From: an uncultured Alphaproteobacteria bacterium
Lineage (GTDB): Bacteria > Pseudomonadota > Alphaproteobacteria > RF32 > CAG-239
NCBI GenBank assembly: GCA_944393685.1
Contig: CALYAW010000003.1
Coordinates: 110,133-174,132, forward strand
DNA: 64,000 nt
Reading direction: 5' to 3'
Shown: positions 17,687 to 26,193 of the stretch, one piece after another
How the letters are laid out: the number at the start of each line of letters is the position of its first letter
Numbering within the stretch: the first letter of the stretch is position 1
The notes under the pieces: generated by a model
The model's database searches: none
What the model was told of the DNA's origin: nothing
What the model saw: only the letters and a program-made list of their open reading frames with translations
Position numbers and translations under genes: made by a program

Positions 17687-18355
17687 ATGGCTACATATGT
17701 AAATGGACAACGGATGTATGAAGCAATATCCGTTCCGGATGGTTCTTCTGTTTGCGGAATAACCAGAGAGCAAAAGATTGCAAGTTATATGAGAGAAGAC
17801 TTGCCGAAGTTATGTGAGCAGAAATCTGCAGACAAGCAGATTGTAAATGTGAGTATGTCATTATATTATGGTGTCGATGCCGCATTTACAGAGCAGAAAA
17901 TATGCAAGACTTTGCTTACTTCCTCTCAAGCTCTGGGCTTAACAAAGCGTCGTCGCCTGTATGTTTCAAACAATTATCTGGCTCAGATAAATGAGAAAGG
18001 GAAATGGGAGTTTGAACCGTTGCTCATGCAAGGAGAATGGATGAGTCAAAATAAGGTTCATCAGGCTTTTGAGAAGATTGTTAAAACCAAGAGTTGGAAC
18101 GAGACAATTGAGAAACCATTACTGTGCGATTGCGTGATAGAAGGTATTCGAACGGTTGCGTGGATTGCTTGTGTTGATGCCGGCGATGTATGGCACACTC
18201 TTTGTTGTTTGCCTCAGAATGGGGTAATCCTCATTGACCAAAGTGAGGATATATTCCCGATTACGGATGAGGCAAAGATTAAAGTGGCGGATTGTTGTTT
18301 CCGTCCGCAATTGGCAAAAGAGGAAAAAGAAATTATCTCTTTAGAGATGATATAA
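17687..18355 (+). CDS. Orphan soluble protein of unknown function
   Basis: 222 residues with no signal peptide or membrane segment. The central part is basic (GLTKRRRLYV). The C-terminal half is rich in cysteine, with pairs in LLCDCVIEG, HTLCCLPQ and VADCCFRP, suggesting metal binding or a redox role, but no known spacing is recognised. No Shine-Dalgarno sequence precedes the ATG (the upstream bases are CATAAAACCCAAGTTT), unlike most genes here. It has its own consensus promoter, a long leader and a perfect-stem terminator, so it is a well-defined transcription unit. Possible horizontal acquisition. Confidence 0.7.
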   Translation: MATYVNGQRMYEAISVPDGSSVCGITREQKIASYMREDLPKLCEQKSADKQIVNVSMSLYYGVDAAFTEQKICKTLLTSSQALGLTKRRRLYVSNNYLAQINEKGKWEFEPLLMQGEWMSQNKVHQAFEKIVKTKSWNETIEKPLLCDCVIEGIRTVAWIACVDAGDVWHTLCCLPQNGVILIDQSEDIFPITDEAKIKVADCCFRPQLAKEEKEIISLEMI

Positions 18356-18374
18356 AAAGAAAAGAAGAAAATAG

Positions 18375-18407
18375 ATGTCTCTGTTGAGAAACAGAGACAT
18401 TTTTTTT
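18375..18407 (+). terminator. Terminator after the orphan gene
   Basis: ATGTCTCTGT pairs perfectly with ACAGAGACAT around TGAGAA, followed by a run of seven Ts. Confidence 0.92.
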
Positions 18408-18435
18408 GTCAAACAGATATTTTTAAAAGCAGAAC

Positions 18436-18477
18436 AGCCGCCAGCTAAACTCTTGGGGAAGAGGATAGTGACGGCTG
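18436..18477 (-). terminator. Possible terminator for the barrel/lipoprotein pair
   Basis: On the minus strand CAGCCGTCA can pair with TGGCGGCTG (one G-U) around a long loop, followed by TTCTGCTTTT. It lies about 45 bases beyond the stop of the 18523 gene. Confidence 0.45.
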
Positions 18478-18522
18478 CCTGTTGTGTCATATAATAAACG
18501 AACTGGTTAGGTTCGGGCTATT

Positions 18523-19242
18523 TTAAAACCATACTGTCAATCCAAGAGAGATTTGAGCATGGAACTTGTTGAGGTCATTGACCAGAAGTTCCTTTTTGCC
18601 TTCGGCGCTTTTTTCAAACACCTGCAGCGGTTTGCCGTTGCTCTCAAGGATGAGCTTGTTTGCAGTGTCTGAGTATTTTCCTTCATAAGGAAGGTATAAT
18701 GCCCTTCCACTGGCAAAGACTTCAATACGCTTGCCGAGCTTTGCTCCGAGCTTGATTTCGCCAAAGGCTGATAAGCTCATTTTGGAGCTGGCCAGCAGCA
18801 TGACGTATTCGCCAGTTACATCACCCTGGATATCACCTGCGTTGCCGCTGATGTTCCATTGCTGAGTGATACCTGCGCCGACATTGGCTTCAACGAATAC
18901 CGGACTTTTGGGACCAGTGAATCTGTAACCAGCGAAAGCGTTCACTGAAGAACGATCTTGCATATATCCACCGTCGATACCATACATCCAGCCGTAGTGG
19001 AACCAGTAGAGCTTGGCATTGGCGCCAAAGCTCTTATCCATGAAGTCGTATGTAGCGGCAACATCCAGCTTGGCGCTGTTATTACCGTGGCGAACAACCA
19101 TGTAGGCGTTCTTAGAATACGAAGCCTTCATGGTGCTGTCGGCTTGATGATACGCTTTGATGCTCTGTGCGCTTGCGAAGTTTACACTTGCTACGAGAGC
19201 AATCATTAACACTGCAATATTAAGTATATTTTGAGTTTTCAT
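18523..19242 (-). CDS. Bacteroidota-like outer-membrane beta-barrel protein
   Basis: 239 residues. A signal peptide (cut after FASA-Q) is followed by alternating strands, for example AKLDVAATYDFMDKSFGANA and GWMYGIDGGYMQD, and a last strand ending LGLTVWF. The style, GC-richer codons and lack of a Shine-Dalgarno sequence (AAAACCAAAATAAG before the ATG) resemble Bacteroidota surface proteins rather than neighbouring genes. It lies 117 bases after the lipoprotein gene with a 12-base-stem hairpin between. It probably forms a surface pair with that lipoprotein; function unknown. Confidence 0.75.
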   Translation of the reverse strand: MKTQNILNIAVLMIALVASVNFASAQSIKAYHQADSTMKASYSKNAYMVVRHGNNSAKLDVAATYDFMDKSFGANAKLYWFHYGWMYGIDGGYMQDRSSVNAFAGYRFTGPKSPVFVEANVGAGITQQWNISGNAGDIQGDVTGEYVMLLASSKMSLSAFGEIKLGAKLGKRIEVFASGRALYLPYEGKYSDTANKLILESNGKPLQVFEKSAEGKKELLVNDLNKFHAQISLGLTVWF

Positions 19243-19258
19243 CTTATTTTGGTTTTAT

Positions 19259-19300
19259 GCCTGAGGCAGCATGCTTAACTTGTTTTAAGCTGCCTCAGGC
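19259..19300. other. Perfect 12-base inverted repeat between lipoprotein and barrel genes
   Basis: GCCTGAGGCAGC (19259-19270) and GCTGCCTCAGGC (19289-19300) flank an 18-base loop that contains a smaller GCTTAA/TTAAGC repeat. No T-run follows on the minus strand, so it is not a standard terminator. It may be an mRNA processing or stability hairpin, or a partial terminator. Confidence 0.7.
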
Positions 19301-19359
19301 TGATTATGAAAAAATTTTTCTTGTCTCGTATATTGAAAAGTTCCTAGAGGAATAGGAGC

Positions 19360-21384
19360 TTATTTTAATGTTACACCATTGATGGTTATGATTTCCTCTC
19401 CATCAACAGTCGTTTTGATACCGTCTTCTTTGTACGGGTTCTTGAGGCTGTGCTTGGTTACGCTCATAGGAGAAACATAACCCTGAACATTGCTGTCAGC
19501 ATAGCTGGTGTACAACCATTCCTGCGGAGTTGCAGTGGTAGAAGTAACACCTGTCAATTTACCCGGAACAAACTCTGCACCATTCCATACCATGCTCATG
19601 ACACCGTCGTTGGTGACGTTTACATTTGCGTGGCGGCTGATTTCGTTACCCTTAGTGTCGAACTCAACATACAGCGTGTTGCTGCCGTTGATTTCTGCAA
19701 ACAGGGCGCAAATAACGGTACGAGCCGGAGCTGTACGATCTGCGGTGTAGATATCAGTCATAGCGGCTGCTTTAACATAGTAGCCGGGGATGGTGTTCTG
19801 AGTACGGTTCTTCCACAGCGTGATCAGTTGCTCAGCAGTCTTGCTCACGTTGCCGCGAGAGATGCTGTGGTTTACTGTGAAAGTTTTTGAGATGATGTTG
19901 TTATCGCTATTATCCGACGTCTCCATAGGAGTTCCGGCAGTGATAACAGCGTCGCCCATTCCTTCAGCTACATATTCTTTTCCTTCCCATACGACGATGT
20001 AGTTGTCGTTTTTGGTGTAGGTTACGTTGGTTGCAACGACACCGTTGTTGTAAACATAAGAGTCTACACGGCTATATACGTTGTACTTCACGTTGTCAGA
20101 AGTAGTTTGCTGAGCACCCTTGTTCCAGTTACCAGCGTTGTGGCCAGTCTGGTTGAGGCTAATAGGCGATGTTTCAATTCTTTTTTCTGCCTCGGTTTTA
20201 ACGCTCAGGCCAGAGGGAGCGTAGAAGAACTTCTCAACGTCCTGTTCCTTAGAGTTGTCGATGAAGAGGCGGATTTTGACACCGTTCTCATCTTCGCCAA
20301 CAATGGTTACAGAAATTTCTGATTTATTCTTGGCGTCTTTCTGCTCAATTTCTTGAGTTGCAGATGCCATTACGATTGTTCCGGCTACCAAGTTAAACTT
20401 AGCAGTCGTGTTATAAACGTAATTTTCGTTATCAGAATTGTCGATAGTTTCTTTAGAGTCAAACTTCACGTTCCATACCGCCTTAAGGGCTACAGTGTGC
20501 TCTTCATTGTTGTCAATGAAAGTCACTGTTGCAGGGTAGGTGGCGTAAAGCTCGTGGCTGACCACATTCCAACTAGCGCGGTAAACGCCGGTTGTAGCCG
20601 TTGCAGCAACGCTTTGGAAAGCAATTGCGGTCAAATCGGCAGTGGATTTCTTTGCTTCAGCAGCGAGTGAGCAGTCAAAAGTAACCGGAATATTAGTCTG
20701 GTCTTTTTCTACACCGTCAACGAAGTTGTGTCTTACGACGTTGCCAGTTCCGGGGCCAGTTACGGTTGCGTCGTCGTAGGTGTACGACAATACTTCCTTA
20801 TGGCTTTCGGTAACAGAAAAAGTCAGGTCATATTCTGCACTTTCATCACAGCTCAGAGTGAAGATAAGAGTTGCGTTAGCGATACCGTCAACAATCTCAC
20901 CCACTTTCAAAACCACACTTTTAACGGTGCAGTAAGAAAGTTCAGGAATCGTATAGGTCTTGGTGCCAACTTTCACGCTGGTAGCGTAAGTTTCACCAAA
21001 GACGAGAGTAATGACACTCTTGCCAATGTTGAACTTTCCGTTGCTCCAGTTGAAGCTCTTGCCTTCGATGTCGCTAAAGTTCTCAACAATCACGTCGGTG
21101 TTACCCAGCTTGGCTGCGTTATACACTTTGTATTGCTTTTTGAGATCTTCAGCATCTTTTGCTGTAAAGATAGCCTCGTGTCCACAAGTGATGCGGAGGC
21201 TGTCGTTGACTACAGTTACACCTTCGAGGGTGACATGATATGAATCATACAGGCTGTAAACAGCGCTGTATTCTCCTTCGAGTCCGAGCCCGAACATGCT
21301 ATCGTCTTTACTGCAAGAAGTCATCAAAACCGCAATAGCGGTTGCCATCAATGCTACGATGGACTTTAAAACGTTTTTACGCAT
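19360..21384 (-). CDS. Large Bacteroidota-type surface lipoprotein
   Basis: 674 residues. A lipoprotein signal ends in LMTSC, directly followed by SKDD. An acidic motif right after the lipid-bearing cysteine is typical of Bacteroidota surface-exported lipoproteins and would be unusual in an alphaproteobacterium. The mature part is a chain of beta-sandwich-like repeats rich in T, V, N and D. The closest architectural impression is a BACON/Ig-like or DUF4998-like lipoprotein, but no family is assigned. No Shine-Dalgarno sequence is seen. One sampled line of this gene has 28 of 60 G or C, richer than nearby intergenic DNA. It is upstream of the barrel gene on the same strand. Confidence 0.8.
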   Translation of the reverse strand: MRKNVLKSIVALMATAIAVLMTSCSKDDSMFGLGLEGEYSAVYSLYDSYHVTLEGVTVVNDSLRITCGHEAIFTAKDAEDLKKQYKVYNAAKLGNTDVIVENFSDIEGKSFNWSNGKFNIGKSVITLVFGETYATSVKVGTKTYTIPELSYCTVKSVVLKVGEIVDGIANATLIFTLSCDESAEYDLTFSVTESHKEVLSYTYDDATVTGPGTGNVVRHNFVDGVEKDQTNIPVTFDCSLAAEAKKSTADLTAIAFQSVAATATTGVYRASWNVVSHELYATYPATVTFIDNNEEHTVALKAVWNVKFDSKETIDNSDNENYVYNTTAKFNLVAGTIVMASATQEIEQKDAKNKSEISVTIVGEDENGVKIRLFIDNSKEQDVEKFFYAPSGLSVKTEAEKRIETSPISLNQTGHNAGNWNKGAQQTTSDNVKYNVYSRVDSYVYNNGVVATNVTYTKNDNYIVVWEGKEYVAEGMGDAVITAGTPMETSDNSDNNIISKTFTVNHSISRGNVSKTAEQLITLWKNRTQNTIPGYYVKAAAMTDIYTADRTAPARTVICALFAEINGSNTLYVEFDTKGNEISRHANVNVTNDGVMSMVWNGAEFVPGKLTGVTSTTATPQEWLYTSYADSNVQGYVSPMSVTKHSLKNPYKEDGIKTTVDGEEIITINGVTLK

Positions 21385-21944
21385 AATTTTATGTTTTTTT
21401 TGTTAATATTCAAATTGAAACAACATCTCTGAATAAAAATAAAATACGAAACATAGATAATCACCAGAAAAGAAACGCTATCCTTTTGAAGATGAAAACT
21501 TTAAGTTTATATAATTTTACAATATTCCATAATGAGATGTATCCATTCTCAATATATCATGATTTGTGAAGATTGACAATATAAATTTGTCTAAAAAAGC
21601 ATTTTCTTGGTGCTTTTAATAAAAGGTTAATATTTGAATCTACGTTTGTTTTGAAAATATTGGACAAAATTATGGCCAGGCTATGTATTCCATACGTTAG
21701 CCGAAAGTTGTGCCTTTAAGAATCGGAACAAAAGACTATGTTAAAAATAGAAATTCTGTTTTGGAATCAAAAAATGATATTTTGATTCTAAAAAGGGGTT
21801 TTGAAACCGCTTCGGATGAATTATTTTGCATTTTTTTATCAGCATATGTTTTTTGTTATTGAAAAATATATTTTTATTGCTTAAGTTAATCCTGTATTAG
21901 TTAATTAATAACTACGAATTTAAAACCATATGGAGAATATTAAA
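21385..21944. other. 560-base AT-rich gap upstream of pal
   Basis: No convincing gene on either strand. It holds a TTGACA...TTGTCTAA stretch (about 21573-21594) similar to the -35 region of the 17687 gene, and a perfect 9-base hairpin GAATCAAAA/TTTTGATTC (21764-21788) without a clear T-run. It is the place where tolB would normally precede pal, but no tolB remnant is readable. Confidence 0.6.
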
Positions 21945-22400
21945 ATGAAAAAACTTTTAGGTTTGTTCTGTGTTATCGTTGCCTTGTCTGGTTGTTCCAG
22001 CATGGGTACTCTGTTCGGCGGTGCTGAATGCGAGTCTAAAATGGCCAAAGACTTTATGGCTAACGCTGAAGACAGAGTCTTCTTTGCTTTCGATAGTTCT
22101 GCTATTTCTCCTGATTCCGCTGAAATCTTGGATACTCAGGTTAAATGGTTGAAAAAACATACCAATGTAAATGTTGTTGTTCAAGGTTACTGCGATGAAC
22201 GCGGTACTCGTGAATACAACTTGGCTTTGGGCGAGCGTCGTGCAAACGCCGTTAAACAGTACCTCGTTTCTAAAGGTATTGCAGCCGACAGAATCTCTAC
22301 CATTTCTTATGGTAAAGAAAGACCGGCTGTTTTGGGCAGCAACGAAGCAGCTTGGGCTCAAAACCGTCGCGCAGTTACCGTTATTAAAGCCGGTAACTAA
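21945..22400 (+). CDS. pal: Peptidoglycan-associated lipoprotein Pal
   Basis: 151 residues from the ATG at 21945 (GGAG 9 bases upstream, preferred to an ATG 15 bases earlier). The lipobox LSGC puts the lipid on Cys17. The C-terminal OmpA-like domain begins near VFFAFDSSAISPDS and carries the peptidoglycan-binding pattern GYCDERGTREYNLALGERRA. Pal anchors the outer membrane to the cell wall and works with TolQRAB during division. It is followed by a terminator and then cpoB; the partner genes tolQRA lie at 58893-61029. Confidence 0.97.
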   Translation: MKKLLGLFCVIVALSGCSSMGTLFGGAECESKMAKDFMANAEDRVFFAFDSSAISPDSAEILDTQVKWLKKHTNVNVVVQGYCDERGTREYNLALGERRANAVKQYLVSKGIAADRISTISYGKERPAVLGSNEAAWAQNRRAVTVIKAGN

Positions 22401-22424
22401 TATATACGGTTAACTCGTATTTGG

Positions 22425-22458
22425 CGTGTCCCCGCAATTGCGGGGATACGTTTTTTTT
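22425..22458 (+). terminator. Terminator between pal and cpoB
   Basis: CGTGTCCCCGC pairs with GCGGGGATACG (one G-U) around AATT, followed by eight Ts. It may reduce transcription from pal into cpoB. Confidence 0.9.
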
Positions 22459-22525
22459 GTTCTTGTTATTAGATAAAAAGTACAATATGTTAGAAAGTAG
22501 TGTTTATTTGTTGTTTGAGGTGAAA

Positions 22526-23380
22526 ATGAAAACGTTTAAGTTCTTGTTGATGTCTTCGGTTTTGGTTGTGTGCGCAACATCAGCACAAGCTCAGAGCGCT
22601 TTGGAAGATCAAATCGAAGCGCTGCGCGAGGATGTCGTGGTTTTGCAAAGACAGGCTTATCGCGATAAAGAAGCAGGTATTAGTGCCGGTTCTTCTCAAG
22701 ATGTGATTGTTCGTTTGGGTGAAATGGATGAAAATTTGCGTCAGGCTATCGGCAAAATCGATGAAATGCAATATAAAATAAAAACTCTTGAAGACAAAAT
22801 TAACCTCATTAATAAAGATGTTGATATGCGCTTGAGCCAAATGGAGGGAAAAACCGTTTCCGGTAGCGGAATGGCAAATACCGCTCCAATTCAGAAACAC
22901 GCGGCTCCCGTCGCACAAAACGCACCTGCTTCCATTGTGGGGGCCGGGATTGCTAAAGGTGAAGACCTCGCTCCGGTTAAAACAAAATCCGCCGAAGAAA
23001 TTTATCAACAAGGACAAGAGGCTCTTAAAGAAGGTAAAAATGATGAAGCTGCCGCTTTGTTTACATCTTTGATGACTCGTTATCCAGAACATAAATTGGC
23101 TGAAAATGCCCAGTATTGGCTTGGTGAGGCTTATTATGCCAAAAAAGATTATGCTAAGTCTGCCGTGACTTTTGCCAAAGGTTATGAAAAATATAAAAAC
23201 GGTAATAAAGGGCCGGATAATATTTTTAAACTCGGAATGTCTTTCAAAGAGCTCGGAAAAGTCAAAGAAGCTTGTACGGCTTTTGTTAATCTGCCAAAAG
23301 AGTTTCCAAAGGCCGAACAAGTCTTGAAAGATAAGGCTGCAAAACAGGCCGCAGAGCTTAAGTGTTCCGAACAGAAATAA
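22526..23380 (+). CDS. cpoB: Cell division coordinator CpoB (YbgF)
   Basis: 284 residues from the ATG at 22526, with GAGG 5 bases upstream. A signal peptide ends at AQAQ. A coiled-coil trimerisation region (about 20-100) precedes a proline/alanine linker and a C-terminal TPR domain (about 155-280). The TPR domain has the motifs YQQGQEALKEGKNDEA, AENAQYWLGEAYYAKKDYAKS and DNIFKLGMSFKELGK. CpoB links Tol-Pal constriction to peptidoglycan synthesis in the periplasm. Its stop overlaps the tilS start (TAATG). Confidence 0.94.
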   Translation: MKTFKFLLMSSVLVVCATSAQAQSALEDQIEALREDVVVLQRQAYRDKEAGISAGSSQDVIVRLGEMDENLRQAIGKIDEMQYKIKTLEDKINLINKDVDMRLSQMEGKTVSGSGMANTAPIQKHAAPVAQNAPASIVGAGIAKGEDLAPVKTKSAEEIYQQGQEALKEGKNDEAAALFTSLMTRYPEHKLAENAQYWLGEAYYAKKDYAKSAVTFAKGYEKYKNGNKGPDNIFKLGMSFKELGKVKEACTAFVNLPKEFPKAEQVLKDKAAKQAAELKCSEQK

Positions 23381-24456
23381 TGCAAAACTTTTTTGAAACC
23401 TATGGAATTCTTGATCATGTCATTGCTGCCGGGGTTTCTGGCGGAGCGGACTCTTTAGCTTTGGCTTTGAGGTTGCACGCTTGCGGAAAAAAAGTCATCG
23501 CTTTGACTGTTGACCATGGGTTACGCAAAGAATCTCGTGAAGAAGCTGAATATGTCGCCAGAATTATGGCTAAATATGGTATTGAACATCATATCTTGAC
23601 ATGGGAAGGAAAAAAACCTCTACGAGGAATCGAAGAAGCTGCCAGACAAAAAAGATATGAATTGTTGTTTGATTGGTGTAAGCACCATAATGTCGCAACC
23701 TTGGCCGTTGGTCATCATCGACGCGATCAGGCGGAAACTTTTTTGTTACGGTTGCAACGGGGAAGCGGTGTCGATGGGCTTAGTTGTATGGCTCCCGTAT
23801 CTGAAAGAGACGGAATCGTCTTAATCCGACCTCAACTTTATGATAGTCCGGATAATCTTAAAGATTATTTGCGGCAACAAGATGTTCAATGGGTGGAAGA
23901 TGCTTCTAATCAATGCGACGATTTTTTGCGTGTGCGAATCCGTAAGTTTTTGCCTGAATTGGAAAAAGCAATCGGTCTTAGTGAAGAACGTTTGGCTGAA
24001 ACAGCCGCTGTCTTGGCTAAAACACGCGGCTATTTGGCTGAACAAACAAATAAATTTGTTTTCAATCGCGTGCGTTCTTGGGAAGAGGCCGCAGTGTCTG
24101 TGTCGATAGATGCTATTGCTGAATTGCACTCTGAAATAGCTTTTCGAGTTTTGGGTTGTTTGATAAAAAAAGTCAGCCAAAATGATTATATTCCTCAGGC
24201 TCAGGAAGTTTTGCGATTGGTTGAACAAATTAAAGAGCAAGATTTTCGAGGTTGCACGCTTGGTGGATGCGAATTCGTGGTGGCAAGAAAACGTTTGTGG
24301 ATTGTCCCTGAGGTGAAAACCGGACAAGTTCTTTCCGTATGTGATTGGCAGAAGTGCTTGCATATTTTGCCTCAGTATGCTAAAGCTGATCTTCCATATA
24401 AGGTGAGACGGGCAATCTATAATAAAATGAAGAAGAGTGAAAATGGCCAAAAGTAA
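23380..24456 (+). CDS. tilS: tRNA(Ile)-lysidine synthetase
   Basis: 358 residues from the ATG at 23380, which shares an A with the cpoB stop; an upstream GTG is less likely. The PP-loop SGGADS (20-25) binds ATP. The following text (VDHGLRKESREEAEYV, GHHRRDQAETFLLRLQRGSG) is the TilS core that attaches lysine to C34 of tRNA-Ile(CAU). The C-terminal part is shorter and less conserved than in E. coli, as in many alphaproteobacteria. Its end overlaps smpB by 14 bases. Confidence 0.95.
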   Translation: MQNFFETYGILDHVIAAGVSGGADSLALALRLHACGKKVIALTVDHGLRKESREEAEYVARIMAKYGIEHHILTWEGKKPLRGIEEAARQKRYELLFDWCKHHNVATLAVGHHRRDQAETFLLRLQRGSGVDGLSCMAPVSERDGIVLIRPQLYDSPDNLKDYLRQQDVQWVEDASNQCDDFLRVRIRKFLPELEKAIGLSEERLAETAAVLAKTRGYLAEQTNKFVFNRVRSWEEAAVSVSIDAIAELHSEIAFRVLGCLIKKVSQNDYIPQAQEVLRLVEQIKEQDFRGCTLGGCEFVVARKRLWIVPEVKTGQVLSVCDWQKCLHILPQYAKADLPYKVRRAIYNKMKKSENGQK

Positions 24457-24916
24457 AAAAAGTGATTTTATATCAACCGGTTTGGTTGCTCAAAACCGGA
24501 GGGCTCATTTTGATTATCTTATTGTTGAAAAATTTGTGGCAGGAATGGAATTAACCGGAACAGAAGTTAAATCCTTGCGGCTTGGTCATGCCAATATTAC
24601 CGATGCCTTTGGCGTGGTTAAAGGTGAAGAACTATTCATCTCAAATATGTTTATTGCCGAATACTCCAATAAAGGCTATGCTTCCCACTCTGAAAAGAGA
24701 GAAAGAAAACTGTTGCTTAAAAAGAAGGAAATTATTGATATTATAAATTCTCTTTCTCGAAAAGGAACAACCTTGGTGGCTATTCGTCTCTTTTTTGATG
24801 AGCACGGAAGAGCTAAACTTGAAGTCGGATTGGGAACCGGTAAAAAGAATTATGACAAGCGTGAAGCTATAAAAGAGCGTGAAGTTAATCGAAAAATCCG
24901 CTTGGCAGATTATTAA
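24443..24916 (+). CDS. smpB: SsrA-binding protein SmpB
   Basis: 157 residues from the ATG at 24443 (AAGAAGAG upstream). It contains the OB-fold signature NRRAHFDYLIVEKFVAGMEL and GTEVKSLRLGHANITDAF. It ends with the basic tail KREAIKEREVNRKIRLADY that sits in the mRNA channel during trans-translation. It works with tmRNA, which is not in this window. It is translationally coupled to tilS. Confidence 0.97.
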   Translation: MAKSKKSDFISTGLVAQNRRAHFDYLIVEKFVAGMELTGTEVKSLRLGHANITDAFGVVKGEELFISNMFIAEYSNKGYASHSEKRERKLLLKKKEIIDIINSLSRKGTTLVAIRLFFDEHGRAKLEVGLGTGKKNYDKREAIKEREVNRKIRLADY

Positions 24917-24942
24917 AATCAGTGATCGTTTTGTCTTGTTTG

Positions 24943-25404
24943 TTAGGTTTTGTTTCTTTTTTGTTTGAAAAAATCTTTTAAGATTTGTCCGCATTCTGTT
25001 GCCAGCAATCCTTGATGTACTATGGGACGATGGTGACATGTCGGTTGTTCGAAAAATTTGACCCCACTGATAATGGCTCCGCCTTTGGCATCGGTTGCTC
25101 CAAAATACAAATTTTCTATTCGAGCAAAAGAAATGGCCGCGGCGCACATGGTGCAGGGTTCTAGTGTTACATACATATCGTGACCGCGTAAGCGATTGCT
25201 GCCTAAAATTTTGCATGCATTGCGGATGGCTATGATTTCAGCATGAGCGGTGGCGTCTTCTATGTGCTGGGTTAAATTATAACTTTCAGATACTATTTTG
25301 CCGCTTTGCCTATCAACAATAACGCAGCCAATCGGAACTTCATCTTGAGAAGCGGCCTGAGTTGCCAACTCAAGTGCTCGTTGCATGTAGGAAGTGTTTT
25401 CCAT
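24943..25404 (-). CDS. tadA: tRNA-specific adenosine deaminase TadA
   Basis: 153 residues. Zinc and catalytic residues are visible: His54-Ala-Glu56 and Pro83-Cys84-Thr-Met-Cys87. It deaminates A34 to inosine in tRNA-Arg(ACG). AAAAGG precedes the ATG. It is divergent from rluB and convergent with smpB. Confidence 0.95.
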   Translation of the reverse strand: MENTSYMQRALELATQAASQDEVPIGCVIVDRQSGKIVSESYNLTQHIEDATAHAEIIAIRNACKILGSNRLRGHDMYVTLEPCTMCAAAISFARIENLYFGATDAKGGAIISGVKFFEQPTCHHRPIVHQGLLATECGQILKDFFKQKRNKT

Positions 25405-25470
25405 GTGATACCTTTTTTGTTGTAATTTGGATAGATTATGCTAGAACTCAAAGAAAAAGGAAAGTAAAAA

Positions 25471-26193
25471 ATGAGCGAAAGAATAGCAAAATTTATGGCG
25501 CGCTCCGGTGTTTGTTCCAGGCGGCAGGCTGAAGAATATATTCGCCAAAGCAGAGTGACTGTTAATGGAAAGATTGTTGATTCGCCGGCATTTAATGTGA
25601 ATGGTGATGAAAAAATTCTTTTCGACGGAGAAAAATTACCGCAAAAAGAATTAACACGCTTGTGGCTTTATTACAAACCGGTGGGTTTGGTTACTTCGCA
25701 TCGTGATGAAAAAAATCGGCCAACGGTGTTTGATAATTTGCCTCACGGAATGCCAAGAGTAATTTCTGTCGGAAGACTTGACTTGAATTCTGAAGGCTTG
25801 CTTTTGTTGACTAATAATGGTGAACTCTCCAGACGTTTGGAGCTGCCCTCAAATGGATGGACACGAAAATATAAAGTCAGAGTGCATGGTTTTGTTGACC
25901 TTGAAAAACTTAAAGGTTTGCAAAAAGGAACCAAGGTGGAGGGGATTGTATATGGACCGATTAAAGCGGAAATTGAGAGTGCTCAGGGTACCAATACATG
26001 GCTCTGTGTGACATTGGCTGAAGGAAAAAATCGAGAAATTAGGAAAGTGATGAAATCTATCGGTTTGGAAGTATCGCGCTTGATTAGGCTCTCTTACGGG
26101 CCATTTCAGCTTGGAAGTTTGAAAAAAGGAGAGGTACGAGAAGTGCCTGCCAAGGTTTTGCGTGAACAACTCGGTGCAAAGTTCGAATTATGA
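25471..26193 (+). CDS. rluB: 23S rRNA pseudouridine synthase (RluB/RsuA family)
   Basis: 240 residues: an N-terminal S4 RNA-binding domain (about 1-60) and a catalytic domain with Asp104 in GRLDLNSEGLLLLTNNG. The late motif EGKNREIRKVM is also typical. Family members modify U2605 (RluB) or nearby bases of rRNA; RluB versus RluE/RsuA cannot be separated with certainty here. AAAGGAAAG precedes the ATG. The end overlaps rsmD by 4 bases. Confidence 0.9.
   Translation: MSERIAKFMARSGVCSRRQAEEYIRQSRVTVNGKIVDSPAFNVNGDEKILFDGEKLPQKELTRLWLYYKPVGLVTSHRDEKNRPTVFDNLPHGMPRVISVGRLDLNSEGLLLLTNNGELSRRLELPSNGWTRKYKVRVHGFVDLEKLKGLQKGTKVEGIVYGPIKAEIESAQGTNTWLCVTLAEGKNREIRKVMKSIGLEVSRLIRLSYGPFQLGSLKKGEVREVPAKVLREQLGAKFEL

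Noticed and set aside
19450..21243. Several plus-strand frames opposite the large lipoprotein gene
   Set aside because: The minus strand has a lipoprotein signal and a continuous 674-residue frame; the opposite frames are short, overlapping one another and without start signals.
17482..21944. Insertion sequence or integron carrying the foreign-looking genes
   Set aside because: No transposase, integrase, terminal inverted repeats or tRNA attachment site was found at either border.
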